Made by a program: the position numbers and the translations under genes. The notes under the pieces were generated by a model that was not told the DNA's origin, ran no database searches, and was given only the letters and a program-made list of their open reading frames with translations. A DNA stretch of 64,000 nucleotides from Alphaproteobacteria bacterium (lineage in GTDB: Bacteria > Pseudomonadota > Alphaproteobacteria > UBA8366 > GCA-2717185): assembly GCA_012103325.1 (NCBI GenBank), contig WLWY01000012.1, forward strand, positions 51,907 through 115,906, written 5' to 3'. Below, in pieces: positions 7,868-17,402 of this stretch. The first letter of the stretch is position 1. Each line of letters begins with the position of its first letter.

Positions 7868-8965
7868 TTAGACAACCGCATCCGTCGATGGGTCGATAAG
7901 GTGCATCTTGTCCATGTTGACGGTAAAGCCCATCGACTCGCCGACATTGCTGACCGCCGACGGTTCGGCGCGGGCGCAGATCTCCGTCGGGCCGAGCGAG
8001 AAGAAGACCATGGTGTCGATTCCCATTGGCTCCAGAACATTGACGTTGGCATCGATGTCTTGTTGTGCCCCATTGGCATGCTGCCGTCGCTCGGTCACGT
8101 GTTCGGGCCGAATACCGAAGATCATTTCCTTGTCGGCATAGGACGCATAGCGCGCCGCGCGTTCCTCCGGCACGGGGAGCGAGATATCATCGTTCAGGCG
8201 AACGGCGAGCCCCCCGGCGGTCTTGGTCAGGTTACAGGGCGTGAAATTCATCGAGGGTGAGCCAATGAAGCTGGCGACAAAGTGGGTTCGCGGATTGCTG
8301 TACATCTCGTCCGGCGTACCGACCTGCTCGATCACCCCATTGTTCATGACGACGATTCGATCTGCCAGCGTCATCGCCTCGATCTGATCGTGGGTGACGT
8401 AGACCACCGTCGTCTGGACACGTTGGTGGATCTTCTTGATCTCGGTCCGCATCTGCACGCGCAGCTTGGCATCCAGGTTGGAGAGCGGTTCGTCGAAGAG
8501 AAATACCACCGGGTCGCGAACGATCGCGCGGCCCATGGCGACGCGCTGGCGCTGACCGCCGGAGAGCTGCTTCGGGCGGCGTTCCAGCAATTCGCCGATA
8601 TTCAAGATATCGGCCGCATTTTGCACGCGCCGGTCGATCTCCTCCTTCGACGTTTTTCGGATCCTCAGGCCAAAGGACATGTTCTGATAGACGCTCATAT
8701 GCGGATAGAGCGCGTAGTTCTGAAAGACCATGGCGATATCGCGGTCCTTGGGCGGAACCTCGTTGACGACGCGGTCGCCGATCTGGACCATACCGCCGGT
8801 GATATCCTCCAGGCCGGCGATCATGCGTAGGGTCGTCGTCTTGCCGCAGCCCGATGGCCCGACCAAAGCTACGAATTCGTTGTGCGCGATATCGAGGTTG
8901 ATGCCCCGGACCGCTTGAACTTCCCCGTAGTGCTTCCACAAATCCTGAAGTTTTATTGTCGCCAT
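7868..8965 (-). CDS. ABC transporter ATP-binding protein (UgpC/MalK type)
   Basis: A 365-residue importer ATPase that energises uptake through the two permeases encoded upstream. Walker A GPSGCGKTT is at residues 36-44, the signature LSGGQ at 134-138 and Walker B FLFDEP at 155-160. An ~110-residue C-terminal TOBE regulatory region, typical of sugar and glycerol-phosphate importers, follows. ATG 8965 is preferred over an in-frame ATG at 8998 because the family begins at MATIKLQDLWKHYG and the longer form would overlap the permease gene. It is the last importer gene. The double-hairpin repeat and the methyltransferase follow on the same strand. Confidence 0.93.
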   Translation of the reverse strand: MATIKLQDLWKHYGEVQAVRGINLDIAHNEFVALVGPSGCGKTTTLRMIAGLEDITGGMVQIGDRVVNEVPPKDRDIAMVFQNYALYPHMSVYQNMSFGLRIRKTSKEEIDRRVQNAADILNIGELLERRPKQLSGGQRQRVAMGRAIVRDPVVFLFDEPLSNLDAKLRVQMRTEIKKIHQRVQTTVVYVTHDQIEAMTLADRIVVMNNGVIEQVGTPDEMYSNPRTHFVASFIGSPSMNFTPCNLTKTAGGLAVRLNDDISLPVPEERAARYASYADKEMIFGIRPEHVTERRQHANGAQQDIDANVNVLEPMGIDTMVFFSLGPTEICARAEPSAVSNVGESMGFTVNMDKMHLIDPSTDAVV

Positions 8966-8984
8966 TTCGTGCTCATTCCTCGCG

Positions 8985-9899
8985 CTATTTGATTGCACCC
9001 TGCGTCAATCCAGAGGTGTAGTAATCCATCAGGAAGCCATAGAGTATGACGATCGGAAGCGTTCCCAGCAGACAGGCCGCCATCAACGAACCCCAGAAGT
9101 AAATGTCACCGCGGATCAATTCGGTGAAGACACCGACCGACAGGGTCTTCGCGTGTTCGTCCTGGATGAAGACAAGCGAATAGAGGAATTCGTTCCAGCT
9201 GAGCGTGTAGGAAAACAGGATCGCGCAGATGATGCCGGGAATAGCCATCGGCAGTACGACGCGGAACAACGCACCCAACCGCGAACAGCCATCGAGATAG
9301 GCGCATTCCTCGACCTCGACGGGTATCGTTCGGAAGTACCCCATGAGCAGCCAGGTGACGAAGGGTATCAGGAAGGTCGGGTAGGTCAGAATCAGCGACC
9401 AATACGTATCGCGGATCGGAATATAGTCATCGATCGCGTTCACGACGTCGATTAGCGGCAGAAACAGCAGCGTCTGCGGCACCAGATAGGTGATGAACAC
9501 CGCGACGCCAAACAATTCAACACCCCGGAATTTCAGGCGAGCCAACGCATAGGCGGCCAGGATGCCGACCGTGACCGAGATGATCGTCGAAACCGTAGTG
9601 ACGATCAGCGTGTTCACCATCCAATGCTCGAAGAAGGAGGTATTCGTCGCCAGATAGGTGAAGTTCTCTACCGCGATCCCAGTCGCCCAGAACGGCGATT
9701 CTCCGAGATTGTTGATCTCTTGCTTCGACTTCAGCGAGGTGATGAAAATGATGTAGAAGGGGAACAGGGCGAATGCGAGATAAGGTATCAGGGCGACATA
9801 GTTCGCAAACGCCTTGCGTAGGCGCCAGAACGGAACTTTGTTTTCGGCCAGCAACTCACCGCTGCTGGTTGTCATCGCCGTCATTTCATTAGAGCTCAT
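8985..9899 (-). CDS. Carbohydrate ABC transporter permease (UgpE/MalG type)
   Basis: A 304-residue inner-membrane permease with six predicted membrane segments. The EAA cytoplasmic loop is visible as EVEECAYLDGCSRLGALFRVVLPMAIPGI, which contacts the ATPase. It is one of two dissimilar permeases forming the channel of a sugar, polyol or glycerol-phosphate-type importer. The N-terminal ~25 residues are polar and cytoplasmic. The start codon overlaps the end of the upstream permease by 11 bp, indicating translational coupling, and the ATPase starts 19 bp after its stop. Confidence 0.92.
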   Translation of the reverse strand: MSSNEMTAMTTSSGELLAENKVPFWRLRKAFANYVALIPYLAFALFPFYIIFITSLKSKQEINNLGESPFWATGIAVENFTYLATNTSFFEHWMVNTLIVTTVSTIISVTVGILAAYALARLKFRGVELFGVAVFITYLVPQTLLFLPLIDVVNAIDDYIPIRDTYWSLILTYPTFLIPFVTWLLMGYFRTIPVEVEECAYLDGCSRLGALFRVVLPMAIPGIICAILFSYTLSWNEFLYSLVFIQDEHAKTLSVGVFTELIRGDIYFWGSLMAACLLGTLPIVILYGFLMDYYTSGLTQGAIK

Positions 9900-10851
9900 A
9901 TTCGCTGTCCCGTCGTACGAGTCTCAAAAGGAAGATCACCGTGAGCACCATGATCGGGAATAGGAACAGCGCGATTGCCGCACCCAAGCCGATTTCGTGA
10001 TTGAGAACGCCGGCGGTGAAAGAATAGGTCGCGAAGAGGTGGGTCTCGTTCATCGGCCCGCCGCGTGTCAGCACGTAGACGATGTTGAAGTCGGCCAGCG
10101 TGAATATCGTCGAGAAAAGGATGATGACCGCGAGAACCGGCCGTAAAAGCGGCAACGTGATTTTCCAGAACTTGTCCATGGTCGAAGCGCCGTCAATATC
10201 GGCCGCCTCGTAGAGGTGGTCGGGAATCGAAACGAGCCCAGCAAGAATCGTGATGATGAAGAACGGCAGCCCGCGCCAAATATTGACGAAGATGACCGAG
10301 GACAGCGCCAGGGTCGGCTCACCCAGGAAATTATAGGGGCCCATATCGAATAGGCTGAACGGCCAAGCGTGCTCAAATAACCAGTTGATGTGGCTGTAGG
10401 TCGGATCCAGGATCAGCCACCACGCCAACGTGGTCAATGCGGTCGGCGCCACGAAGGGCAGAAGCATCGCCCCCCGGAGAAACCGCCGCAGTTTCAAGAT
10501 GCGCAGCAGCAACATCGCGCAAAGCAAACCCAGCACGACCTTCACGACGACCGATATGGCCGCGAACAGCAGTGTATTGCGCACCGTCAGCATAAAGATG
10601 TCGTCTTCGAATATTATGTATTGGAAGTTTTCCAGCCCAATAAAATGGGTTTCTTCGCCGATGAAGGCATTGCTAACGCTGTACCAGACCGCCAAACCGA
10701 ACGGATAGATGATCAGGCAGAACACGATGATCACGGTTGGCAGAACAAAGAAGTACCCGTCAGTGTCGGGGCCTACGCTGCGCCGTAAACGTGATCGGAA
10801 CGTGAGGGGCGGCGATGTCGCCGCCCCTCCGACTTCAGTTGCAGTTACCAT
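9889..10851 (-). CDS. Sugar ABC transporter permease (UgpA/MalF type)
   Basis: A 320-residue permease with about six transmembrane segments beginning near residue 33. Its EAA loop reads LYEAADIDGASTMDKFWKITLPLLRP, diagnostic for binding-protein-dependent importers. It pairs with the 8985-9899 permease. Codons 10-20 (GGAATSPPL) are encoded by a near-perfect G+C palindrome at 10804-10829, just after the binding-protein gene. This could stabilise the upstream mRNA or restrain permease translation. The ribosome site before ATG 10851 is weak, so coupling or structure may limit expression relative to the binding protein. Confidence 0.92.
   Translation of the reverse strand: MVTATEVGGAATSPPLTFRSRLRRSVGPDTDGYFFVLPTVIIVFCLIIYPFGLAVWYSVSNAFIGEETHFIGLENFQYIIFEDDIFMLTVRNTLLFAAISVVVKVVLGLLCAMLLLRILKLRRFLRGAMLLPFVAPTALTTLAWWLILDPTYSHINWLFEHAWPFSLFDMGPYNFLGEPTLALSSVIFVNIWRGLPFFIITILAGLVSIPDHLYEAADIDGASTMDKFWKITLPLLRPVLAVIILFSTIFTLADFNIVYVLTRGGPMNETHLFATYSFTAGVLNHEIGLGAAIALFLFPIMVLTVIFLLRLVRRDSEYEL
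10804..10829. promoter_or_regulatory. G+C-rich hairpin in the 5' coding region of the permease
   Basis: GAGGGGCGGCGA and its exact complement are separated by two bases, so an 11-bp stem with a four-base loop is possible. It lies within the first 20 codons of the permease, about 60 bp past the binding-protein start of overlap. Such hairpins between binding-protein and permease genes often set their unequal expression; that role is inferred here. Confidence 0.45.
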
Positions 10852-10913
10852 GACTAGGTTACGTTCCCCGTTTTGCTTTGCGAGGGTTAAATCCGAACCA
10901 CACGCTCAGGGTC

Positions 10914-12260
10914 CTATTTGAAGCGCCCGTATAGGCGCTTCATCTGCTTCTCGAGTTTCTTGACCGCTTCCTCGGGCGTGGCTTTACCCGTCGCCGCCGC
11001 GGCCGCCGCGTCGGGCAGCAGATACTGATCGTAGATCGTCGCGCTGGCCGCCGTCGGGACGCCGGGCCAACCGATCGCATGGGTGTACCAGCCGATGAAG
11101 GGCGCGAAGTAGTATTTCGCGTTCGAGGCATAAAGCGGGTGCAGGGCGTGGGTCTTCAGCAGTGGCTGATTGTAGCCGGCGCTCGCGTGCAGATGCTTAT
11201 CAGCGTTGTCCGCCTGGAAATGGTAGTCCAGGAACTTCTTCCCGACTTCGACGTTCTTGGAGAATTTCCAGATGCCGACACCCTGGTGCGAGGCGGCCAT
11301 GTGACGGCCTGCCGGGCCCTTTGGCGGCATGATGTGGTTGATCACCTGATGCACCGGCCTTTGGGTGCCCTGGATTAGCGCATTGTCCCGGACCGCCGAG
11401 CGATAGGCGCTGACCGGATTGAGAATCATGCTGCACTTGCCCGAGGCAAGACAGACATTGTTGTTACGGTCGTCCCAGGCGAGGACTTCCGACTCCATTG
11501 CGTCATTGTACAAAGCCTTAATGTACTTGAATGCCTCGACCGTTTCCTTGCTATTGACGGCGACCGTCTTGCTGTCTTTCTCGACCAGCTTTGCGCCATA
11601 GGACCAGAGCAGGCCACGCAGGATCCAGTTTGAATCCGCCCCATGCGAGAGCTGAATACCGACCGGATGGCCCTTTTTCTTCAGCTTGGTACCGATACGC
11701 AGCACGTCATCCCAGGTATCCGGCATGTTTTCGCCGATCTCGGAAACCAGATCGGTGCGGATCGCGATCGGGAAAGAGATAAAGAACCACGGTATGGCTT
11801 TCTGTTTCCCGTCGCGCCCCTTGCCAAAATCGTTGTTGGTCCAACCGCCGCCGGCCTTGCCGATTTTCTCGTACAGACCGTCCAGGCTCACCAGATGCTT
11901 GGAATAAAGGTTCGCGTCCGCGTTGCGCATGACAACAACGTCGTGCCCCTTCTGGCCCTGAATCTCGCCGGCCAGCACCGCCGGCAATTGCAGGTGGGCA
12001 ACGCGGTCGAGACGCACCTTGACGCCTTCCGCCTTGCCGAATTCCTTCATCTGGCGCAGCAGTTCTTCGTCGGAAGACGGTACAAAATGCGAGTTGACCA
12101 ATACTTTCAACTCACGCTGTTGCGCAAAGGCGGGGGCTATCCCCGTTGCGAGGATACCCGCAAGACCGCCGGTTGCGGCGGCGGATTGGGTTAAAAATTT
12201 GCGTCGGCTACGAGGTGCTTTAAGAATCTCGGCCGTCCGTCCTTTGATTTTTTTGGACAT
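10914..12260 (-). CDS. Tat-exported extracellular solute-binding protein
   Basis: A 448-residue periplasmic binding protein (family 1, sugar/polyol type). The N-terminus carries a twin-arginine signal SRRKFLTQ (Arg19, Arg20), a hydrophobic stretch and an AFA cleavage site near residue 46. The mature part starts with the usual strand LKVLVNSHFVPSSDEELLRQ and contains the hinge-type WKFSKNVEVGKKFLDYHF region. It is the first gene of the importer operon (binding protein, two permeases, ATPase), preceded by GGGAGG. Substrate specificity is unknown. Tat export suggests folding before export, which is common for this family in alphaproteobacteria. Confidence 0.93.
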   Translation of the reverse strand: MSKKIKGRTAEILKAPRSRRKFLTQSAAATGGLAGILATGIAPAFAQQRELKVLVNSHFVPSSDEELLRQMKEFGKAEGVKVRLDRVAHLQLPAVLAGEIQGQKGHDVVVMRNADANLYSKHLVSLDGLYEKIGKAGGGWTNNDFGKGRDGKQKAIPWFFISFPIAIRTDLVSEIGENMPDTWDDVLRIGTKLKKKGHPVGIQLSHGADSNWILRGLLWSYGAKLVEKDSKTVAVNSKETVEAFKYIKALYNDAMESEVLAWDDRNNNVCLASGKCSMILNPVSAYRSAVRDNALIQGTQRPVHQVINHIMPPKGPAGRHMAASHQGVGIWKFSKNVEVGKKFLDYHFQADNADKHLHASAGYNQPLLKTHALHPLYASNAKYYFAPFIGWYTHAIGWPGVPTAASATIYDQYLLPDAAAAAATGKATPEEAVKKLEKQMKRLYGRFK

Positions 12261-12421
12261 AGCGTGTTTACCCTCCCTGAGTACTGTTTCCGACTTTCAA
12301 TGAACTACTGTGATCTTTCCTTTCGTGTGATCTAGCAAATCCTGGCGCCTCTTGGTTATCCCCCAATCAATCTGAAACGAAGGTTCCTCCCAATGTGCCG
12401 ACGCCGATTCACTAGCGTCAA

Positions 12422-13234
12422 TTAACTGCCGTAACTATCGGCGAGCCAAAATCCAACATTCAATTCCCACAGCAGCGTATCGTGCCGCTGCTCGAAACAA
12501 TTTCGCAGACTGCCATAGGCGCCAAGTCCGGTATGAACCTGACAGACAGTCAATAATCCCTGAGTCTGATCGCGCGCAGGTGCAGACAGACCCGCAATGG
12601 TCTTGTCACGCCGGGCACGGTCGATAAATTGGCCGCGCGCCTTGGGATCCAACGTGGCCGTTGGCGGCAGCGTGTCGCTTAACCGCAAGATCCAGCGGGC
12701 GGCGCCAATGCGGTCCGGGTCGCTTTCGACCACGCGCGTACCGAGTTCGCGCAGGGGCCCGGTCGCGAGAGCGATTTCACTCTCGCTCAACGGCGTCTTA
12801 TCGCCGGCGACGGCGCGCGGCAATAGGGTGACATTTGGACCAACATCGACGGTAACGGCAATTAGGCCAAGCTCATCGAGGCGCGATTTGGGTATGGCGA
12901 CGCTGACCGCGACTTGGCGGCGCTCCGCGGCAACGCGGAGCTCGTTCGCAGCGTCCAACAGAACCCGGCTACCATCCTTTTTAATGCCGATGAGCCGCAC
13001 CTGCTTGGCATCGGCAAAATTATAGGTCGTCCCCTTGGACGGCACCGACCTTTCTTTTTGCAGGCAGTAGGCGCTGAGCGACGCGATGCATTCATCGTCA
13101 TGGCACTGTAGCGTCACTTCGCCACCGCTATTGACCAATGCCAAAGCTTGCGGCGCGGCATGCGCGGTTGCGATCGACATCCCCACGAAGAGGAGCCCGA
13201 TCACGAAAGTCGCCGTGGTGATTTTTTTCATCAT
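12422..13234 (-). CDS. Exported protein of unknown function
   Basis: About 270 residues with a clear Sec signal peptide (MMKKITTATFVIGLLFVGMS, cut after AHA). The mature protein has an early pair of cysteines (LQCHDDECIASLSAYC), suggesting disulfides in the periplasm, followed by a beta-rich middle and a helical C-terminus with two more cysteines (TVCQVH, RNCFEQ). I do not recognise the family. ATG 13234 (or 13231) is chosen over the longer open frame because AAGG precedes it and the signal peptide begins there. It lies between the importer operon and the MmgE/PrpD gene on the same strand, with gaps of ~160 and ~145 bp that suggest separate transcription. Confidence 0.7.
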   Translation of the reverse strand: MMKKITTATFVIGLLFVGMSIATAHAAPQALALVNSGGEVTLQCHDDECIASLSAYCLQKERSVPSKGTTYNFADAKQVRLIGIKKDGSRVLLDAANELRVAAERRQVAVSVAIPKSRLDELGLIAVTVDVGPNVTLLPRAVAGDKTPLSESEIALATGPLRELGTRVVESDPDRIGAARWILRLSDTLPPTATLDPKARGQFIDRARRDKTIAGLSAPARDQTQGLLTVCQVHTGLGAYGSLRNCFEQRHDTLLWELNVGFWLADSYGS

Positions 13235-13378
13235 GAGCCACCTTCCCTTCAACGCGAAAGGTCGACTCGACTTGCACCGTCGTGCCAGTAAGCCGACTAG
13301 TGTCCTTACCGTTAGCTTTGCACGGTGGTCGGACCCAGTCAACTTTAGGCACAGCCCCGCACGATGCGCATCGAAGAA

Positions 13379-14797
13379 TCATTCCGCGGCTGTCGCGGCC
13401 TCGCTTGGAATATCGTAGCTCGGTACGACGAGAAGATCGGTCAATTCGTGAATGCTGGCCGCGTCCGGCAAGCGCCGAACCGCATTGGCGATCGCGTCCA
13501 TATCGATGGCGGGATTGACCATCCTGGCAAGCCCGCGGGCTTTTTCCAAAACGCCGTCATAGGATAGCGTGTTGCCGGGCGAACCCAGCGCTTCGACGAC
13601 TTCGGCCTTGCGCTCGCTGCCGTCGGCCAGATGCAGAACAACACCGCTCGCCATGTTATCTGGAAGATAAGCGTCGAGCTCCGGATCATGATGCGCCTCA
13701 GTCCGGTCGATCAGACCGATAATCGTCGGATCGCGATGGTATTCCGCCTCAAAGGCGCCATAATTCTGCGGCCCCAGGGCAAGCGTTGCCGCGACGATGT
13801 AGGGCATGCTGTACTGCGCCGCCATGACCGAATCCGGACGGCGGATCGCATGTTTCTTGATCGCGTTCCCTGGCGAATAGGCATCGATCTTTTGGATCTG
13901 TCCGATGTCGAGTGTGAAGCCGTCTGTTGCGATATCGAGGCAATCGATCAAGGAATGAAACTTTCGGCAGCAGGAATAGGGCTTGAAACTGACCTCATGA
14001 ATCTGCAGCGGCGCGTCCGGCGCTCGGCGTAGAAACTCGGGCCGCGGGTGTTTGCTATAGAGGTGATAGAAAGCGAGCGGCCCTTCCAGCGGCTGGGCTG
14101 GCGCGGTCACACCGAGACCCGCGAGATCCGCCGCCAGAACACCATGCATCGCCGGGATGCCTGCATGCATGCGCTTCACCATCGTGCCCTGCGGCTCGTG
14201 CGCAAACTGTTGCGATCCGCCGGTCATCGATAGCGCCAGTCCCCAGGCGCGCGTCAATCCTTCCGCATCGAGTCCCTTTAGCTTGGCTACCGCCGTCGCA
14301 GCGCCGAACGGCCCGAACAGGCAAGTCGCGTGAAATCCACGCTCAGTCACTTCAGGCGATGTCGACGCCTTGCCGATCCGCGTCATCGACTCGTAGCCGG
14401 CCGCAATGGCGGCAAGCATATCGCGTCCGCCGGCGCCCGTCGTCGCCACAGCGGCCAATGCCGCGGAAATGACCACCGCGCCCGGATGGCTGTTCGACGC
14501 CTCATGCGTATCGTCGAGCTCATAACCATGCCCCGCGGTGCCGTTGGCGAGCGCCGCAGTGGCGGCGTTGACGCTATCGCCCGATCCGATCAACCGCGCA
14601 GCGCCGGACGTATTCTGGTCCCGCGCCCAATCGCGTAATTTCTGACCCCAGGGCTGTATCGAACCGCACAACGCCACGGCCGCATAATCGAGGATCAACC
14701 GTTCGAGCTGATCAATGTCGTCCGCTGTCAGCGCGGCCGCATCGAGGGAGATCATTTCCGCCGCGAGTTCGAGGCTGCTGGGCTGCGTGGCCGACAT
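13379..14797 (-). CDS. MmgE/PrpD family protein
   Basis: A 472-residue member of the MmgE/PrpD family, which includes 2-methylcitrate dehydratase and cis-aconitate decarboxylase-like enzymes. Family marks are NGTAGHGYELDDTHEASNSHPGAV near residue 90, the GYESMTRIGKA helix, FGPFGAATAVAKLKGL and the FKPYSCCRKFHSLID segment, equivalent to the K-P-Y-x-x-C motif. ATG 14797 has GGAG six bases upstream. A longer frame from TTG 14809 is less likely. It is not next to other methylcitrate-cycle genes, so a generic hydratase or racemase role is as likely as propionate metabolism. Confidence 0.9.
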   Translation of the reverse strand: MSATQPSSLELAAEMISLDAAALTADDIDQLERLILDYAAVALCGSIQPWGQKLRDWARDQNTSGAARLIGSGDSVNAATAALANGTAGHGYELDDTHEASNSHPGAVVISAALAAVATTGAGGRDMLAAIAAGYESMTRIGKASTSPEVTERGFHATCLFGPFGAATAVAKLKGLDAEGLTRAWGLALSMTGGSQQFAHEPQGTMVKRMHAGIPAMHGVLAADLAGLGVTAPAQPLEGPLAFYHLYSKHPRPEFLRRAPDAPLQIHEVSFKPYSCCRKFHSLIDCLDIATDGFTLDIGQIQKIDAYSPGNAIKKHAIRRPDSVMAAQYSMPYIVAATLALGPQNYGAFEAEYHRDPTIIGLIDRTEAHHDPELDAYLPDNMASGVVLHLADGSERKAEVVEALGSPGNTLSYDGVLEKARGLARMVNPAIDMDAIANAVRRLPDAASIHELTDLLVVPSYDIPSEAATAAE

Positions 14798-14901
14798 CGT
14801 TTTCTCCAAAATTCTATGGCCAAGGACCGTAAAGCTTAGACAGGAAGCCCTGTCGCGGTCCAGAGGGGGCGCTTGACATGCCGTCCGGCTTAGCCCTCCG
14901 C

Positions 14902-16674
14902 CTATTCCTTTCGCACGAACAGGAAATCGCCACCTTCATGGCCTGCCCGCCGGATATCGGAATATTCCGGCGTCTGGTCGGCATTGAGCACGACGTTCTG
15001 GCGCACCGTCTCGAACAGCTTAGTACCGTCCAGCACGCCTTCATTGCTACGTAGCGCCTTGAGGAACTGCGCGGCGAAGACCGAGTGCTTGCCGCCACCG
15101 GAATCGGCAACGGGCTCCAATCCGCCGGACGCCAGTACGACGCGGGCGCGTTTCTCTGCCATGCGTTCAAGATAAGCCCTGTTGCGCTGCGGCACCTTGA
15201 TCGAACGGGTCAGCGTGCCGGAGTAGCAGCTGTCGGCAACCACCATGACATGCTTGGCGAGCAGGGTTTGCAGCGCGTTCGTCAGCGTCGCATTCGAAAT
15301 CCAGCGGGACCGGCGGTCGGATCTCGCATTGACCGGCATCCAGTATCCGGTGCCCGTCTGCTGATCGAGCCAGCCATGACCCGCATAGTAGATGAGCAGA
15401 TTATCCTCTTCCGTCAGCAGATCGCGGAACTCGTCGAAGGCATCGATGATGTCGGCGCGGGACGGATTTGTTAGGCGCGTCACCTGGTAGCCATAGAGCT
15501 CTTCCAGCGTTTTTGCGACGGTTTCGGCATCGGCGACTGCTGTCTTCAATTTCGGCAGCGATTTATAGTCGTCGATGCCAATGACGAGGGCGTAATAGTT
15601 GCCGTAAGCGATATCGGGAACGTCGCGCGTGCGGGTTACGGCAACGACATGTTCCGTCTTGTTGCCCTGCGCATCGAACGCGGTGATGCGGATATTGTTC
15701 CGGCCCAGATCTATTTGTGCCTCTGCCGAGAAGCGGCCATTGCGCGTTTCGATCCGCCTGCCATTCAATTCGACCCGGACGAGGCTGACGTCATCTTTCG
15801 CCACGCCCTGTATGGTGATGCGCGCCGCACGGGTCTCAAGCTTGGCCGCAGCCTGGATCACCGGCGGGTTGGTGTCACCACCAGCACCGGCCTTCGCCCG
15901 TTGCTGACGTAATCGCTCCAACTCCAATTGCATTTGCAACTGTTTGATTTTCGCTTCCGCTGCGAGCCGTTGCTGTTCTAGTTGTTGTTGCCTAGAGGCC
16001 GCTTCGTTTGTTTTTTGGGCTTCGCGTTCTTTTTCCGCCGCCTGTCGAGCCCTTTCCTCCAGTTCGCGCTTTTGGCGCTCGAGAGCCCGGCGTTTCTCCT
16101 CCTGCTCAGCTTTGCTGGTATCGACGACCGGTTTGGGCGGCGCCGTCTGCGCTACGGTCTTCTTTTCCGGTGCGCCCAATTTCAATTGTGCGATATCCCC
16201 GTACGCCCCTTCCTTCAACAAGAAGCCTTTCTTGCCAAGACTCGGGAAGTTTGCCGCGATCGTCCCATTCGCCACATCGACCAGGACGCTGAAACAGCCT
16301 TCGAAAATGATGTTTTCCTCGGATGCCGACGACGTGACATTGTTTCGGATCGTCACACACTGCTTATCGCCTTCGACCCGCCAGGTTCCGTCCGCGTCGG
16401 AGCCCCCTGTTGCCCCCTCCCAGGACCCGTCCGGATGAAAGAAAATTCGCCAGTTGTCGGTTTCCGAACCCGTTCCGTCGGAAGGAAACCAAACATTGTC
16501 CAATTCGTTAAAAAGCCGCTGAATTTCCGGCCCCTTTAGCGCCCGGAAGGTATCGGCGGCGTGCGCAGATTGCGCGCCTATGCCTCCTGCCGCAATAGCA
16601 AGCAGACAGGCGATAGCCCACACCTTGGCGAAAACGACTGCGGCGATACCGTTGGACCTTTTGCGCTTAGCCAT
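14902..16674 (-). CDS. Secreted caspase-like (peptidase C14) protein with coiled coil
   Basis: A 590-residue multidomain protein. In order: a signal peptide (residues 1-40, cut after SAHA), a ~120-residue beta domain, a charged Glu/Arg/Gln-rich coiled coil (about 185-265), an Ig-like beta segment (VELNGRRIETRNGRF) and a metacaspase-type p20 domain from about residue 355. The catalytic His433 (YYAGHG) and Cys483 (DSCYSG) are both intact, so it is predicted to be an active Arg/Lys-type cysteine protease. The signal peptide places it in the periplasm or outside the cell. It is transcribed alone. The substrate is unknown. Confidence 0.9.
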   Translation of the reverse strand: MAKRKRSNGIAAVVFAKVWAIACLLAIAAGGIGAQSAHAADTFRALKGPEIQRLFNELDNVWFPSDGTGSETDNWRIFFHPDGSWEGATGGSDADGTWRVEGDKQCVTIRNNVTSSASEENIIFEGCFSVLVDVANGTIAANFPSLGKKGFLLKEGAYGDIAQLKLGAPEKKTVAQTAPPKPVVDTSKAEQEEKRRALERQKRELEERARQAAEKEREAQKTNEAASRQQQLEQQRLAAEAKIKQLQMQLELERLRQQRAKAGAGGDTNPPVIQAAAKLETRAARITIQGVAKDDVSLVRVELNGRRIETRNGRFSAEAQIDLGRNNIRITAFDAQGNKTEHVVAVTRTRDVPDIAYGNYYALVIGIDDYKSLPKLKTAVADAETVAKTLEELYGYQVTRLTNPSRADIIDAFDEFRDLLTEEDNLLIYYAGHGWLDQQTGTGYWMPVNARSDRRSRWISNATLTNALQTLLAKHVMVVADSCYSGTLTRSIKVPQRNRAYLERMAEKRARVVLASGGLEPVADSGGGKHSVFAAQFLKALRSNEGVLDGTKLFETVRQNVVLNADQTPEYSDIRRAGHEGGDFLFVRKE

Positions 16675-16749
16675 CGACTGGAACGCTCCTTTCGAAGGAG
16701 AGATCCTACCATTTTACGCAGAAAAATGTAAGCAGCGGGGCCTGGCCGG

Positions 16750-17373
16750 CTACCGCGTTAGCGGCCGAAGGGAGGCAGCGTTGGGCGCAGTACCCACGAC
16801 GATGGGTAGCGCGTCATAAGCGTCCGACCATATGGCCACTCTGGGATAGCTGTCGCGCCAATCCGGCACCAGCTCATAAAACCGCATCATACCCAGCGCC
16901 GTCAGCAAGCAGATCGTCTCGAAATTTAACGGCGGAGCAGCCTCCGGCGCGTCCAGAGCGGCATCCAAGTGGGACAGCTCACGCCGCGCCTGTTCGTCCG
17001 CAACCTCCAGCAGGAAGTCCGACTGGACATCGTCGGCACGCCGCACCTCGCGCGACCAGACGGTAACGGCATCCAGGAAGGCGAGCGCCTCGGCTTCCGC
17101 CGCCAGCGCTTGCCAATTGCCATAGGCCGCCACCGTTGTCGCCTTGCCGCCTTTCTCATCCAGATAGGCGCAAATGTGCCGCGCCTCGGTCAGGACCAAT
17201 TCGCCACCAACCAAGGCCGGAACCCGGCCCAGCGGCGACAGGGCGATAACCGGATTGTCCGGCGAGCGCAGCGTCACCCATTCCAGTTCCATTTGGTCCG
17301 TCAGTCCCGCCAGTTCGGCGGTGATCCGGCACATGCGGGCATAGGGAGAGTTCGGCGTGTAATAAAGCTTCAT
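16750..17373 (-). CDS. Glutathione S-transferase family protein
   Basis: A 207-residue GST. The thioredoxin-like N-terminus reads MKLYYTPNSPYARMCRITAEL, with Ser9 or Tyr11 as possible active-site residues. The cis-proline lies in LGRVPALVGGELVLTEARHIC, followed by an all-helical C-terminal domain with a late DWRDSYPRVAIWSD segment. The ending differs from typical GSTs and resembles the variant group often annotated as GST-domain proteins in alphaproteobacteria. It is 29 bp downstream of the P450 gene on the same strand and may be co-transcribed. The substrate is unknown. Confidence 0.85.
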   Translation of the reverse strand: MKLYYTPNSPYARMCRITAELAGLTDQMELEWVTLRSPDNPVIALSPLGRVPALVGGELVLTEARHICAYLDEKGGKATTVAAYGNWQALAAEAEALAFLDAVTVWSREVRRADDVQSDFLLEVADEQARRELSHLDAALDAPEAAPPLNFETICLLTALGMMRFYELVPDWRDSYPRVAIWSDAYDALPIVVGTAPNAASLRPLTR

Positions 17374-17402
17374 GAAAGTCCCGCTGTGTTTAACGCCTGA
17401 TT

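Noticed and set aside
14902..16674. Caspase-like gene as an anti-phage effector
   Set aside because: It has a signal peptide and no defence genes nearby, so an intracellular abortive-infection role is not supported.
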